DNA from: Streptomyces phaeofaciens
GTDB lineage: Bacteria; Actinomycetota; Actinomycetes; Streptomycetales; Streptomycetaceae
NCBI RefSeq assembly: GCF_014648915.1
Contig: NZ_BMSA01000011.1
Location: forward strand, 62,001-126,000
Reading direction: 5' to 3'
Length of the DNA: 64,000 nt
Shown: piece by piece, positions 11,666-19,612 of the stretch
Position numbering within the stretch: the stretch's first letter is position 1
Layout of the letters: every line of letters starts with the position of its first letter
Program-made: the position numbers and the translations under genes
Notes under the pieces: model-generated
What the model was told of the DNA's origin: nothing
Seen by the model: only the letters and a program-made list of their open reading frames with translations
Database searches by the model: none

Positions 11666-12445
11666 CTACACGTCGAGGTCGACCACGACCGGCGCGTGAT
11701 CCGAGGCGCCCTTGCCCTTGCGCTCCTCCCGGTCCACGTACGCGTCCTTGACGGCCTGGGCGAACGGCGCGTTGCCGTACACCAGGTCGATGCGCATGCC
11801 GCGGTTCTTGGGGAAGGCCAGCTGGCGGTAGTCCCAGTACGTGAACGGGTGGTCGTACTTCAGGGGGCGCGGGACGACGTCCGACAGGCCGGTCTCGCGC
11901 AGGGACGCCAGAGCGGCCCGCTCGGCCGGGGTGACATGGGTGAGGCCTTCGAAGGCCGCCGCGTCGAAGACGTCGTCGTCGGTCGGCGCCACGTTGTAGT
12001 CGCCCAGGACCGCGAACGGGCGGCCGCCCCCCGCGTCACCCGCGACGGCCGCCTTCAGGGCCTCGAACCACTGGAGCTTGTAGGCGTAGTGCGCGTGCTC
12101 CACCTCGCGGCCGTTCGGCACGTAGACCGACCAGACGCGGACCGGGCCGCAGGTCGCCGAGATCGCCCGGGGCTCCTGCGCACCGTCGTAGCCCGGGTCG
12201 CCGGGCAGGCCCTTGACCACGTCCGCCAGGCCCACCCGGGAGAGCACCGCCACGCCGTTCCACCGGCCGGTGGCGTTCACCGCCGCCTCGTAGCCCAGCT
12301 CGCGCAGCTGGTCGAACGGGAACTGCGCCTCCGCCAGCTTGGCCTCCTGGAGGCAGAGCACGTCCGTGCCGCTGCTCTCCAGCCAGGCCAGCAGCCTCGG
12401 CAGGCGGGCGGTGATCGAGTTGACGTTCCAGGTCGCGATGCGCAT
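11666..12445 (-). CDS. xth: Exodeoxyribonuclease III
   Basis: Processes AP sites and degrades DNA 3' ends in base-excision repair. The 259 residues carry the EEP-fold motifs MRIATWNVNSI (metal Asn), LCLQEAK (metal Glu), VWSVYVPNGR, VLGDYNVAPTDDDV (catalytic Asp and Asn), and GASDHAPVVVDL (Asp-His). The length and motif order match ExoIII/Xth rather than a general EEP phosphatase. ATG 12445 gives the canonical N-terminus beginning directly at the first strand. It is 11 bases from the convergent SGNH gene. Confidence 0.94.
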   Translation of the reverse strand: MRIATWNVNSITARLPRLLAWLESSGTDVLCLQEAKLAEAQFPFDQLRELGYEAAVNATGRWNGVAVLSRVGLADVVKGLPGDPGYDGAQEPRAISATCGPVRVWSVYVPNGREVEHAHYAYKLQWFEALKAAVAGDAGGGRPFAVLGDYNVAPTDDDVFDAAAFEGLTHVTPAERAALASLRETGLSDVVPRPLKYDHPFTYWDYRQLAFPKNRGMRIDLVYGNAPFAQAVKDAYVDREERKGKGASDHAPVVVDLDV

Positions 12446-12475
12446 GCCTGACAACCTACCGGGCACCACTGACAC

Positions 12476-13120
12476 TCACACGGCGGTGGCCTCGCCGGGC
12501 GTCAGCCGCAGGTGCTCCGCGCCGCCGAGCGCGCCGATCTGGTTGTCGTAGATCGGGCGGGCCAGGTCGGTGAGGAGGGCGTCGTGGATGTCGTAGGCGC
12601 GCCGCGGCTTCACCTCGCGGACGTAGTCGATCACCTCGGAGATCTTGCTCCAGGGGGCCATGACCGGGAGCATCAGCGTCTCGACCGCGTGGTCGGGGAC
12701 GGTGAGGGCGTCGCCGGGGTGGAAGACACGGCCGCCGTCGACGAGGTAGCCGACGTTGGTGATGCGCGGGAGGTCGGGGTGGATCACCGCGTGCAGTTCG
12801 CCGTGGACCTGGACGTCGAAGCCCGCTGCGGTGAAGGTGTCGCCGTGGCCGACCGTGTGGACCCTGCCCGGGAAGGCGGCCGAGATCTTCTCGGCCACGG
12901 ACCGCAGGGTCCAGATCTCGGCGGCCGGGTTGGCGTCCATGGCCGTACGCAGCCGCTCCTCGTTGAAGTGGTCCGGGTGCTCGTGCGTGACCAGGATGAC
13001 GTCCGCGCCGGCCGCGGCGTCCGCCTCGCTGAAACCGCCGGGGTCGAGGACGAGCGTGCGCCCGTCCTTCTCCAGCCGGACGCAGGCGTGCGACTTCTTC
13101 GTGAGCTTCATGGTCGTCAT
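12476..13120 (-). CDS. MBL-fold metal-dependent hydrolase (UlaG-like class)
   Basis: A 214-residue metallo-beta-lactamase-fold enzyme. The metal motif is VTHEHPDHF (HxHxDH, about residues 44-52); further ligands are probably His in VQVHGELHAVIH and Asp in VFHPGDALTV. The N-terminus (MTTMKLTKKSHACVRLEKDG) and YDIHDALL near the C-terminus match the small UlaG-like hydrolases of streptomycetes, whose substrate is unknown. ATG 13120 is chosen for the AGGA nine bases upstream. Exonuclease III lies downstream on the same strand, but the 30-base gap does not prove an operon. Confidence 0.88.
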   Translation of the reverse strand: MTTMKLTKKSHACVRLEKDGRTLVLDPGGFSEADAAAGADVILVTHEHPDHFNEERLRTAMDANPAAEIWTLRSVAEKISAAFPGRVHTVGHGDTFTAAGFDVQVHGELHAVIHPDLPRITNVGYLVDGGRVFHPGDALTVPDHAVETLMLPVMAPWSKISEVIDYVREVKPRRAYDIHDALLTDLARPIYDNQIGALGGAEHLRLTPGEATAV

Positions 13121-13154
13121 GGGTCCCATCCTGCCGCCGACGTCCGGCGGGCGC

Positions 13155-14456
13155 TCACTCCTGCGGAGTGGTCTCCTCCCGGATGATCTGCTGCGCCACC
13201 CGGAACGCGCTGTTCGCCGCCGGGACACCGCAGTACACGGCCGCCTGGAGCAGCACCTCCTTGATCTCGTCCGGGGTGAGGCCGTTGCGCAGCGCGGCGC
13301 GGGTGTGGAAGGCCAGCTCCTCCAGGTGGCCGCCGGCGACCAGCGCGGTCAGCGTGACGCAGGAACGCGAGCGCCGGTCGAGTCCGGGGCGGTCCCAGAT
13401 CTCGCCCCAGGCGTAGCGGGTGACGAACTCCTGGAAGTCGCCGGAGAAGTCGTCGGCCTGCGACAGCGCCCGGTCCACATGGGCGTCCCCGAGGACCTCG
13501 CGGCGCACCTTCAGCCCGGCGTCGTACGGGTCGGGCCGGCCCATGGCCTGCGGCGGCTCCACCAGCGGGGCGGGCGCGATCTCCGCGATGGGCACCGGCT
13601 GCGGGGGCGCGGACACGACGGCCCGGACGGGGATCCCGGGCACGGCGGTCTGGCCGGTCGTGGAGTCGTGGGCGGGCTGCCAGGCGGTGGAGAAGTGCCG
13701 CACCAGCAGATCGGTGACGGCGGCCGGCTGCTCCACCGGAACCAGATGGGAGGCGCCGGGTACGACGGCCAGCCGGGCGTCCGGGATCCCGGCGACCAGG
13801 GTGCGCGCCTCGGCGGGGCCGGTGACCTGGTCGTCCGAGCCGACCAGGACGAGGGTCGGGACACCGATCAGGCCCAGCTCGGCGCGGACGTCGAACGCGG
13901 CGAGCGCCTCGCAGGCCGCGATGTAGCAGCCGGGGTCGGTGGTGCGCACCATCTGCACCGCCCACTCGGTGATCGCCGGCTGCGCGGCCGCGAACCCGGC
14001 GGTGAACCAGCGGTCGGGTGAGGTACGGGCGATGGGGTCGAGGCCGTTGGTCCGCACGATCACTCCGCGCTGACGGAACTCGTCGGCCGTGCCGAACCGC
14101 GGCGAGGCGGCGATCAGCGCGAGCGAGGCGACCCGCTCCGGGTGACGCAGGGCCAGTTGCACACCGACCCCGCCGCCGAGCGCGCAGCCCGCGTAGCCGA
14201 ATCGCTGGACGCCCAGCGAGTCGAGGGTGGTGAGAAGGCGCTCGGCGAGGTCGGCGACGGAGCCGGCCGGATGGGCGGGGGCGCCGCCGTGGCCCGGCAG
14301 ATCGTAACGGAAGACCCGCCATTGCTGGATGAGCTCGGGGATCTGACGGTCCCACATGTGCCAGGTGGTACCCAGTGAGGGACCGAGGATCAGGACGGGA
14401 GCCTCTTCTGGCCCGTCAAAGCGGTATTGCAGGGTGTTCGGTGGTGTCTCGCTCAC
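13155..14456 (-). CDS. Fused 3-oxoadipate enol-lactonase-like / 4-carboxymuconolactone decarboxylase-like protein (PcaDC/PcaL type)
   Basis: A 433-residue fusion. Residues 1-255 form an alpha/beta-hydrolase domain like PcaD; residues about 310-430 form a CMD domain like PcaC (GHLEELAFHTRAALRNG, VYCGVPAANSAF). A Pro-rich linker joins them. In protocatechuate degradation such fusions decarboxylate the lactone and open it to 3-oxoadipate. Here the nucleophile elbow reads YAGCALGGG: the position of the Ser in the usual GLSMGG is Ala, preceded by Cys. No other pca genes are nearby, so the pathway role is doubtful. GTG 14456 has GAGAGGG upstream. The fusion is certain; catalysis by the first half is not. 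Confidence 0.85.
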   Translation of the reverse strand: MSETPPNTLQYRFDGPEEAPVLILGPSLGTTWHMWDRQIPELIQQWRVFRYDLPGHGGAPAHPAGSVADLAERLLTTLDSLGVQRFGYAGCALGGGVGVQLALRHPERVASLALIAASPRFGTADEFRQRGVIVRTNGLDPIARTSPDRWFTAGFAAAQPAITEWAVQMVRTTDPGCYIAACEALAAFDVRAELGLIGVPTLVLVGSDDQVTGPAEARTLVAGIPDARLAVVPGASHLVPVEQPAAVTDLLVRHFSTAWQPAHDSTTGQTAVPGIPVRAVVSAPPQPVPIAEIAPAPLVEPPQAMGRPDPYDAGLKVRREVLGDAHVDRALSQADDFSGDFQEFVTRYAWGEIWDRPGLDRRSRSCVTLTALVAGGHLEELAFHTRAALRNGLTPDEIKEVLLQAAVYCGVPAANSAFRVAQQIIREETTPQE

Positions 14457-14488
14457 CCGTCAGACCCTCTCATCTCTCACGGACGCCC

Positions 14489-14926
14489 CTATAACGGGGG
14501 GACGCTGGATGCCGTCCTGACCAGGTTGAAGACTTCTCGGGCGGCATATCGCTCGGGGCATCGGATGATCTCACGTCGTGTCTTGCCCTCTTGGGTGCTG
14601 CGTTCGTAGTACGCCTGGGTGCTGCTGGGGTGGAAGCGCAGCCGGGTGAACACGATGCGGTGCAGGGCCGCGTTGGCCTGCCGGTCGCCGCCATGGTCGA
14701 GCGGACGCGAGCTCCGCCGGCCCGAGGAGTATTCGAGGGGACTGACTCCGCACAGGGCGACGAAGGACGCCTCGGTGCTCAGCCGCTCGGGATCGTCTCC
14801 CATGGTGATCAGCAAGGTGACGGCACTGTCCGGGCCGATGCCCACCGGCACGAGCAGCTGCGGGGCGTGGCGTTCGGCGAGCTGGGTCAGGCGCTGATTC
14901 AGCCACGCGCCTACACGCCGCGTCAC
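14489..14926 (-). pseudogene. IS110-family transposase, C-terminal remnant
   Basis: The 145-residue frame matches only the C-terminal transposase_20 part of IS110 transposases: VGIGPDSAVTLLITMGDDPE, FVALCGVSPLEYSSG, GGDRQANAALHRIVF, and GKTRREIIRCPERYAAREVF. The N-terminal DEDD catalytic domain is absent upstream. IS110 enzymes need about 350-400 residues, so this copy is dead. It lies at the boundary between the core genes and the stress island. Confidence 0.85.
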
Positions 14927-14992
14927 CAGAGGAAATGATCACGCCGCACACGAGACCGTGCGTGCCCGCCGACGCTGACGGGCACGCTCATC

Positions 14993-15331
14993 TCATGTTT
15001 CTGCCGATGGGTTCGCTGATTCGGCGGCACGGCGATATTCGGCGTTGAGGCGCTGGGCTTCCTCGAGTTGGTCTTCGAGGATGACGATCCGGCAGGCGGC
15101 CTCGATGGAGGTTCCGTGGTCGACGAGCTCCCGGGCGCGGGCGGCGATGCGCAGCTGGTAGCGGGAGTAGCGGCGGTGGCCGCCTGCGGAGCGCAGCGGG
15201 GTGATGAGGCGGGCTTCGCCGATGGCGCGGAGGAAACCCTGTGTGGTGCCGAGTATCTCGGCGGCCCGGCCCATCGTGTAGGCGGGGTAGTCGTCGTCAT
15301 CGAGACGGCCGAACGTGTCGTCTGCTGTCAT
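14993..15331 (-). CDS. MerR-like helix-turn-helix regulator of the stress region
   Basis: A 112-residue protein with an acidic N-terminus (GRLDDDDYPAYTMGRAAEIL) leading into a MerR-type winged helix (TQGFLRAIGEARLITPLRSAGGHRRYSRYQL), then a short coiled coil (ILEDQLEEAQRLNAEYRRAAE). The absence of a C-terminal effector domain is typical of small MerR-like proteins found near streptomycete stress genes. ATG 15331 has GAGAGG seven bases upstream. A strong hairpin lies 26 bases upstream of the start. Control of the neighbouring helicase and cold-shock genes is possible but unproven. Confidence 0.85.
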   Translation of the reverse strand: MTADDTFGRLDDDDYPAYTMGRAAEILGTTQGFLRAIGEARLITPLRSAGGHRRYSRYQLRIAARARELVDHGTSIEAACRIVILEDQLEEAQRLNAEYRRAAESANPSAET

Positions 15332-15356
15332 TGCACCTCTCTGTGGAACGCGTGGA

Positions 15357-15389
15357 GGGGCCTTGGCGCCGTACTGGCACCAAGGCCCC
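15357..15389 (-). promoter_or_regulatory. Strong hairpin in the leader of the MerR-like gene
   Basis: GGGGCCTTGG (15357-15366) and CCAAGGCCCC (15380-15389) form a perfect 10-base-pair stem, with an inner GCC/GGC pair around GTACT. It ends 26 bases before the start codon of the minus-strand MerR-like gene. It could be an operator with dyad symmetry or an mRNA leader hairpin. No T run follows, so it is not an obvious terminator. Confidence 0.6.
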
Positions 15390-15613
15390 GAGGGAACTAC
15401 TACACCATCTGCCGGCCCTGATACTGCACCGGCCCTGTGTTTCCGCGGACCCGACCGAAATGCTGTCGGGGGCGCGGGGATCGCGATTGCTTGACCGGAG
15501 ACCACCTCACTATCGATGTCCTGCGGTACCCGGGTCCAAGATTTTTGCCCGGGCGATCCTGATGGCGCTCAGCTCCTCCGTTCTTCCCTCTTGATCAACT
15601 ACTCACTGACTTC

Positions 15614-15660
15614 ACTGCGGGTACTGCGAACTGCAACTGCGTGTACTACTGCCCGGCAGT
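15614..15660. repeat. Cluster of five ACTGC direct repeats
   Basis: ACTGC occurs at 15614, 15623, 15630, 15636 and 15648, followed by the reverse complement GCAGT at 15656. This is five copies in 39 bases in a noncoding, lower-GC stretch. It may be a multi-site binding region or chance. Confidence 0.4.
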
Positions 15661-16021
15661 TCATCTCTGCCGCGCTCGCTCGATCTCGGCTACGAGAGAA
15701 ACCATAACCACACCGCCGCCCAATGTCTACTTCGGCTGGCATAGATTTCCGCGCGCTCGAGGATGAGGTAATCCGTCTCGACCTGTTGCTCGACCGGTCC
15801 CTGGATGGTTCTAGCAGCTCAGAGCGCTGTCATCACCGGCCGCCCGGCTCCCGAAGCGTCGTGGGGGCAGAGAGTGTCGGAGGTGCCGACGGATTCCGCC
15901 CGCTCGGGATCCCGGAGACAGGCGGGATGTACCGGGTTGCGATCGAGGACGTCAGCGCCTGGCCATGGGCGACTTCAGCTCCTCCGACCACTGAGCGACG
16001 GCGACGGGAACCGGCTGCACG

Positions 16022-16061
16022 CAGTGTGGGCCCGACCGGCGTACCGGTAGGGCCCACATTG
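16022..16061 (-). terminator. Long hairpin downstream of the SCO5918-like gene
   Basis: CAGTGTGGGCCC (16022-16033) pairs with GGGCCCACATTG (16050-16061) with one G-T wobble, and an inner ACCGG/CCGGT pair extends the stem. It sits 35 bases past the minus-strand stop at 16096. It is a probable terminator for the SCO5918-CBS-helicase transcript. Confidence 0.7.
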
Positions 16062-16095
16062 CTGTTCAGGTGTCGGTTCGTGCCTGTTCCCCGGG

Positions 16096-16404
16096 TCAGA
16101 CGGGAACGGGGGTGCCGAGCATCGCGGAGGCGTGCTGCATCGGGCTGAGAACGCCCAGAGGCGCGGCCTTGGGGACGGCGCGGCAGGTGAAGCCGAGCTG
16201 AGTCATGGCCCGCAGGACTTCGATGGCGCTGAAGTCACGGCGGTCCTGTCGCGTGACGACGTGTCCGACCTGCTTGACGGGATAGTGACGACGGCCAATG
16301 ATCACGGAGCCCCCGGTGACCGGTTCGGGCTTGATGCCCTTCATCGATTCCAGCACGCCGCCCTTGGTGAGCTCGAAGGGGAAGCGGGCGATGACGCAGC
16401 GCAT
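16096..16404 (-). CDS. SCO5918-family small conserved protein
   Basis: A 102-residue protein beginning MRCVIARFPFELTKGGVLES, with VTGGSVIIGRRHYPVKQVGHV and QDRRDFSAIEVLRAMTQLGF. I recognise this as the streptomycete SCO5918-type family, which travels with a DEAD-box helicase and a cold-shock protein; its function is unknown. It is basic overall, with no signal or membrane segment, so it may bind RNA or associate with ribosomes, but that is a guess from context. ATG 16404 has GTGAGG upstream. It follows the CBS gene by 50 bases, probably in one operon. Confidence 0.85.
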   Translation of the reverse strand: MRCVIARFPFELTKGGVLESMKGIKPEPVTGGSVIIGRRHYPVKQVGHVVTRQDRRDFSAIEVLRAMTQLGFTCRAVPKAAPLGVLSPMQHASAMLGTPVPV

Positions 16405-16454
16405 GGGGCCTCACAAGGGAGAAGGGGAGAACGGTCCGACCTGGGTGCGGCGGC

Positions 16455-16895
16455 TCAGCGGGAGAGAGCGAGGCCCAGGGCGCTGCCTTGCTCGTCGACC
16501 ACCGGCAGGACACCGAGCGCACGGGTGCGCATCGCGTGCTCGGCTTCGGCCATCGTGGTCACGGGTGAGGTGAACGAGCCGTGGTCGCCGAGGATGTCGC
16601 GCAGGCGGACGCGGTCGGTGTAGGCGGCGCTGTCGCGGACGGTGGTGAGGTCGGTCCGGGTGACCAGGCCGGTGCGCTGGTCGTCCTGGTCGCGGACGAC
16701 CAGTCGGCTCGTGCGGGCTGCGGCCATGAGGGCCAGCGCCACCTCGACGCTCATGTCGTCACAGACCTGCGGTCCGGCCGCGTCCAGGACCTCCTCCGCC
16801 GTTCTGTGCACGGGGTTGGCGTCCGCCGGGCGGGGCTGCGTCTGAATCAGCGTCAAAAGGTGCTTCCCACAGAGATGGACCGGGTTTCTGATCAC
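16455..16895 (-). CDS. CBS-domain protein
   Basis: A 146-residue protein containing two CBS motifs: CDDMSVEVALALMAAARTSR...GLVTRTDLTTVRD (about 47-85) and FTSPVTTMAEAEHAMRTRAL...LPVVDEQG (about 105-140). CBS pairs usually bind adenine nucleotides and act as energy sensors. GTG 16895 is chosen because its AGGA site lies inside the last codons of the helicase gene, whose stop is at 16903, so the two are probably translationally coupled. No enzymatic domain is attached. It may sense nucleotides for the helicase/cold-shock unit, but its direct role is unknown. Confidence 0.85.
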   Translation of the reverse strand: MIRNPVHLCGKHLLTLIQTQPRPADANPVHRTAEEVLDAAGPQVCDDMSVEVALALMAAARTSRLVVRDQDDQRTGLVTRTDLTTVRDSAAYTDRVRLRDILGDHGSFTSPVTTMAEAEHAMRTRALGVLPVVDEQGSALGLALSR

Positions 16896-16902
16896 GAAGG
16901 TC

Positions 16903-18396
16903 CTAGGCCGCCGCGCCGAGGACGGACGTGCGTACGGGCGCGCGCCGGGCCGTCGAAGAGGGGCGGCGCCGGCCTCGGGAGGTGGCGCTGCGCCTGGAGC
17001 GTTCGGCCACCGGTGCGGTGATGACGACCGGGATGCCGGAGGGGGCCTGGGCGCCGGTGATCCGGCGCAGGGCCTCGTCGCCCGAGTGGATCTGGGTGAT
17101 CTGCGGCCGGATCCCGGCGTCCGACATGAGGCGCACCATACTGCGGCGCTGGTTCGGTGTGACGAGGGTGACGACACTGCCGGACTCGCCGGCGCGGGCG
17201 GTACGGCCGCCGCGGTGGAGGTAGTCCTTGTGGTCGGTCGGAGGGTCGACGTTGACGACGAGGTCGAGGTTGTCGACGTGGATGCCGCGCGCCGCGACGT
17301 TGGTCGCTACCAGCACGCTGACGTGCCCCGTCTTGAACTGCGCCAGCGTGCGCGTGCGCTGCGGCTGCGACTTGCCGCCGTGCAGCGCGGCGGCCCGTAC
17401 TCCGCTGTTGAGGAGGTCCTGGGTCAGCCGGTCGACGGCGTGCTTGGTGTCCAGGAACATGATCACCCGACCGTCGCGAGCGGCGATCTCGGTCGTGGCG
17501 GTGTGCTTGTCAGCGCCGTGGACGTGCAGGACGTGGTGCTCCATCGTCGTGACCGCACCGGCCGAGGGGTCGACCGAATGCACGACGGGGTCGGTCAGAT
17601 AGCGGCGCACCAGCAGGTCGACGTTGCGGTCCAAGGTGGCGGAGAACAGCATCCGCTGCCCCTCCGGACGCACCTGGTCGAGCAGCGCGGTGACCTGCGG
17701 CATGAATCCCATGTCGGCCATCTGGTCGGCCTCGTCCAGCACCGTGACGCCCACCTGGTTCAGCCGGCAGTCGCCACGGTCGATGAGGTCCTTGAGCCGG
17801 CCAGGGGTCGCGACGACGATCTCGGCCCCGCCACGCAGCACGCCCGCCTGCCTGCCGATCGACATCCCACCCACCACCGTGGCCAGCCGCAGCCTGACGG
17901 AGCGGGCGTACGGAGTGAGCGCGTCGGTCACCTGCTGCGCCAGTTCACGCGTCGGTACGAGGATCAGCCCCAGCGGCTGGCGGGGCTCAGCACGCCGTCC
18001 TGCCGTACGGGCGAGCAGGGCGAGGCCGAAGGCGAGGGTCTTGCCGGACCCGGTGCGCCCGCGGCCCAGGACGTCACGGCCCGCCAGGGAGTTCGGCAGC
18101 GTCGCGCCCTGGATCGGGAACGGCACGGTCACGCCCTGCCTGCCGAGTTCGGCCAGCAGCTGCTCGGGCATACCGAGATCGGCAAAACCTTCAACGGCAG
18201 GCAGCGCGGGGGTGATCGTCGTGGGCAGCGCGAACTCACCCTGCACCGGGGCGGGCCGACGGCCGTAACCGCCGGAACGGGCAGGCCCGCTGGAACGGCG
18301 CGGTGCCGGGGAGCCGAAGCGACTGCCGCCCTTCCCCGCGTCGGCACCGCCCTTACGGGTGCGGGCGGAGCGGTCGTTCGTATGTGTGCGGTTCAT
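16903..18396 (-). CDS. DEAD-box RNA helicase
   Basis: Unwinds structured RNA, probably during cold or other stress. The 497 residues have a basic N-terminal tail (1-55), then the motifs PFPIQGATLPNSLAGRD (Q motif), GRGRTGSGKT (I), PTRELAQQ (Ia), TPGRLKDLI (Ib), VLDEADQM (II), FSATL (III), VLVATNVAARGI (V) and HRGGRTARAG (VI), and a basic C-terminal tail (RSRRSATSRGRRRPSSTARR). ATG 18396 has GAGGAAGG upstream. It leads an apparent operon with the CBS and SCO5918-like genes, lying downstream of the cold-shock gene. Confidence 0.93.
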   Translation of the reverse strand: MNRTHTNDRSARTRKGGADAGKGGSRFGSPAPRRSSGPARSGGYGRRPAPVQGEFALPTTITPALPAVEGFADLGMPEQLLAELGRQGVTVPFPIQGATLPNSLAGRDVLGRGRTGSGKTLAFGLALLARTAGRRAEPRQPLGLILVPTRELAQQVTDALTPYARSVRLRLATVVGGMSIGRQAGVLRGGAEIVVATPGRLKDLIDRGDCRLNQVGVTVLDEADQMADMGFMPQVTALLDQVRPEGQRMLFSATLDRNVDLLVRRYLTDPVVHSVDPSAGAVTTMEHHVLHVHGADKHTATTEIAARDGRVIMFLDTKHAVDRLTQDLLNSGVRAAALHGGKSQPQRTRTLAQFKTGHVSVLVATNVAARGIHVDNLDLVVNVDPPTDHKDYLHRGGRTARAGESGSVVTLVTPNQRRSMVRLMSDAGIRPQITQIHSGDEALRRITGAQAPSGIPVVITAPVAERSRRSATSRGRRRPSSTARRAPVRTSVLGAAA

Positions 18397-18464
18397 GCGG
18401 AACCTTCCTCGATGTGGCACATATCAAGGAATTCCCGCAGCGATGAGCGGCATGGAGAATTACA

Positions 18465-18492
18465 AGTATGGACCGGTAGCAAAAGAAAGCAA
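18465..18492 (-). promoter_or_regulatory. Candidate promoter of the DEAD-box helicase operon
   Basis: On the minus strand TTGCTT (18492-18487) is followed after 16 bases by CATACT (18470-18465). This would start transcription about 60 bases before ATG 18396, inside the A/T-rich part of the leader. Confidence 0.35.
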
Positions 18493-18682
18493 TATGGCCG
18501 GCGGAAATCTCCGGGGCGCACGTGCTGAAATGAGTGACGCGATGGGGGTGTAAAACCCGGGCGTCGGCTGCGGTGCAGCTCTTCAGGATGCGCCTGTACC
18601 TCTGAACGAGGAGCCGCGCGTGGTGGGACTGCGGATTCCTCCGAGTCGTCCCGCGGGTGACATCACCGCGGGAGATGCATGC

Positions 18683-18720
18683 AGCTGGGCCCCGCACCCC
18701 GAAGGATGCGGGGCCCAGCT
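18683..18720 (-). terminator. Terminator of the cold-shock gene
   Basis: AGCTGGGCCCCGCA (18683-18696) and TGCGGGGCCCAGCT (18707-18720) form a perfect 14-base-pair stem around a 10-base loop. It lies 18 bases after the stop of the cold-shock gene. Very stable; U-less, as is usual in Streptomyces. Confidence 0.85.
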
Positions 18721-18738
18721 ACAGATGGTGCGTGAGCG

Positions 18739-18942
18739 TCAGGCGGGAACGATGTTCTCGGCGGTCGGGCCCTTCTGGCCCTGCGCGATGTCGAAGTTCA
18801 CCTTCTGGCCTTCGAGCAGCTCACGGAAGCCCTGCGCCGCAATGTTCGAGTAGTGGGCGAACACATCGGCGCCGCCACCGTCCTGCTCGATGAAGCCGAA
18901 GCCCTTTTCCGCGTTGAACCACTTCACAGTACCAGTAGCCAT
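18739..18942 (-). CDS. Cold-shock protein (CspA family)
   Basis: An RNA/ssDNA-binding chaperone of 67 residues, the full family length. Both RNA-binding motifs are present: KGFGFIEQ (RNP-1) and DVFAHYSNI (RNP-2). The start MATGTVKWFNAEKGFGFI is diagnostic. ATG 18942 has AAAGGAG upstream. A 5' region of lower GC precedes it, typical of temperature-regulated csp leaders. It lies next to the DEAD-box helicase, the common cold-adaptation partner. Confidence 0.97.
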   Translation of the reverse strand: MATGTVKWFNAEKGFGFIEQDGGGADVFAHYSNIAAQGFRELLEGQKVNFDIAQGQKGPTAENIVPA

Positions 18943-19332
18943 GTCATATCTCCTTTGGGGCAGTACATCGGCATCCGCATTGTGCGAACGCCGTGTCGCC
19001 GCGATGATTACCCCGCCCGGAAATGACCGGAAATACAGAAGCGCTCCCGACCGGCAGAAGCCTGGTGGGGGCACTTGAAGTTTTGGGAACCACAACTGCA
19101 ACCGAGATCGACAGTAGCACGCCGGAACGGCCCGTGTACGTTGAATAATTCCACTCTGCTCTTCGCGGCAAAAACTCCCACTGCGCGGTCCGTCAAAATC
19201 TGATCTCCCGGGCACAGACATTGCTTCACTCGAAGTGCAACGTTTCAGGAAGAGTCGCCTACTGCACCAGGGATCCCAGGAGCGGACGACGTACGCAGAT
19301 TTCCGAATGACGCCACTCGGAAGGGTCCGGCA
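18943..19332. other. Upstream region of the cold-shock gene
   Basis: No gene seen. The sequence is A/T-richer than its neighbours, with a TTGACG box on the minus strand at 19197-19192 but no convincing -10 at the right distance. It probably carries the cold-shock promoter and a long leader. Confidence 0.45.
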
Positions 19333-19612
19333 GTTCGTGCCCTCGGAGCCAACGGCACAAGATCCACGACGGGGCCGTCCGGGTGTCCAACCTGGACAAG
19401 GGCACCGTGCTGCGCATCCCGGGCACCCGGTACGGCACCGCCGGCCACGTCGAGACCCGGGCCACCGGCCCGGTCGACATCGACGACTTCGCGTCCACCG
19501 GCCGCGGCAACACCCTCCTGGCCGCGATCAACGCGGACAACGAGGTGGCGACCCGCTTCGGAGCGGGCGACCGTTCCGGCATCGGGTACCCCGCGTACTT
19601 CCCGGGGTTCGG
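19333..19612 (+). pseudogene. Possible gene remnant of unknown family
   Basis: The forward frame reads HKIHDGAVRVSNLDKGTVL, then IPGTRYGTAGHVETRATG, DIDDFASTGRGNTLLAAI and FGAGDRSGIGYPAYFPGFG. It has balanced composition unlike a random GC-rich frame and looks like part of an extracellular enzyme. No start with a ribosome site is seen, and the frame runs into the opposite-strand rheA gene, so it is truncated at both ends. I could not name the family. It could be debris from an insertion event at the edge of the hsp18 locus. Confidence 0.3.

Larger units (their letters stand above)
15332..16095. other. 764-base gene-poor stretch with hairpins and an ACTGC cluster
   Basis: No reading frame here has convincing coding character. 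Base composition looks lower in GC than the surroundings, especially 15500-15760. It contains a leader hairpin near the MerR-like gene, an ACTGC repeat cluster and a terminator hairpin. A forward frame at 15723-16148 has low complexity and no recognisable domain and is not called. Confidence 0.5.
18397..18738. other. Leader region of the helicase operon and 3' region of the cold-shock gene
   Basis: No gene is seen in these 342 bases. They contain a candidate promoter for the helicase (18465-18492), a long mRNA leader of roughly 60 bases, a small imperfect palindrome around 18650-18672 (CCGCGG...CCGCGG type) and the cold-shock terminator. Base composition near 18430-18500 is A/T-rich for this genome. 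Confidence 0.5.

Noticed and set aside
15723..16148. 141-codon plus-strand frame in the gene-poor stretch
   Set aside because: Low complexity, no ribosome site, crosses a terminator hairpin and overlaps the end of the SCO5918-like gene on the other strand.
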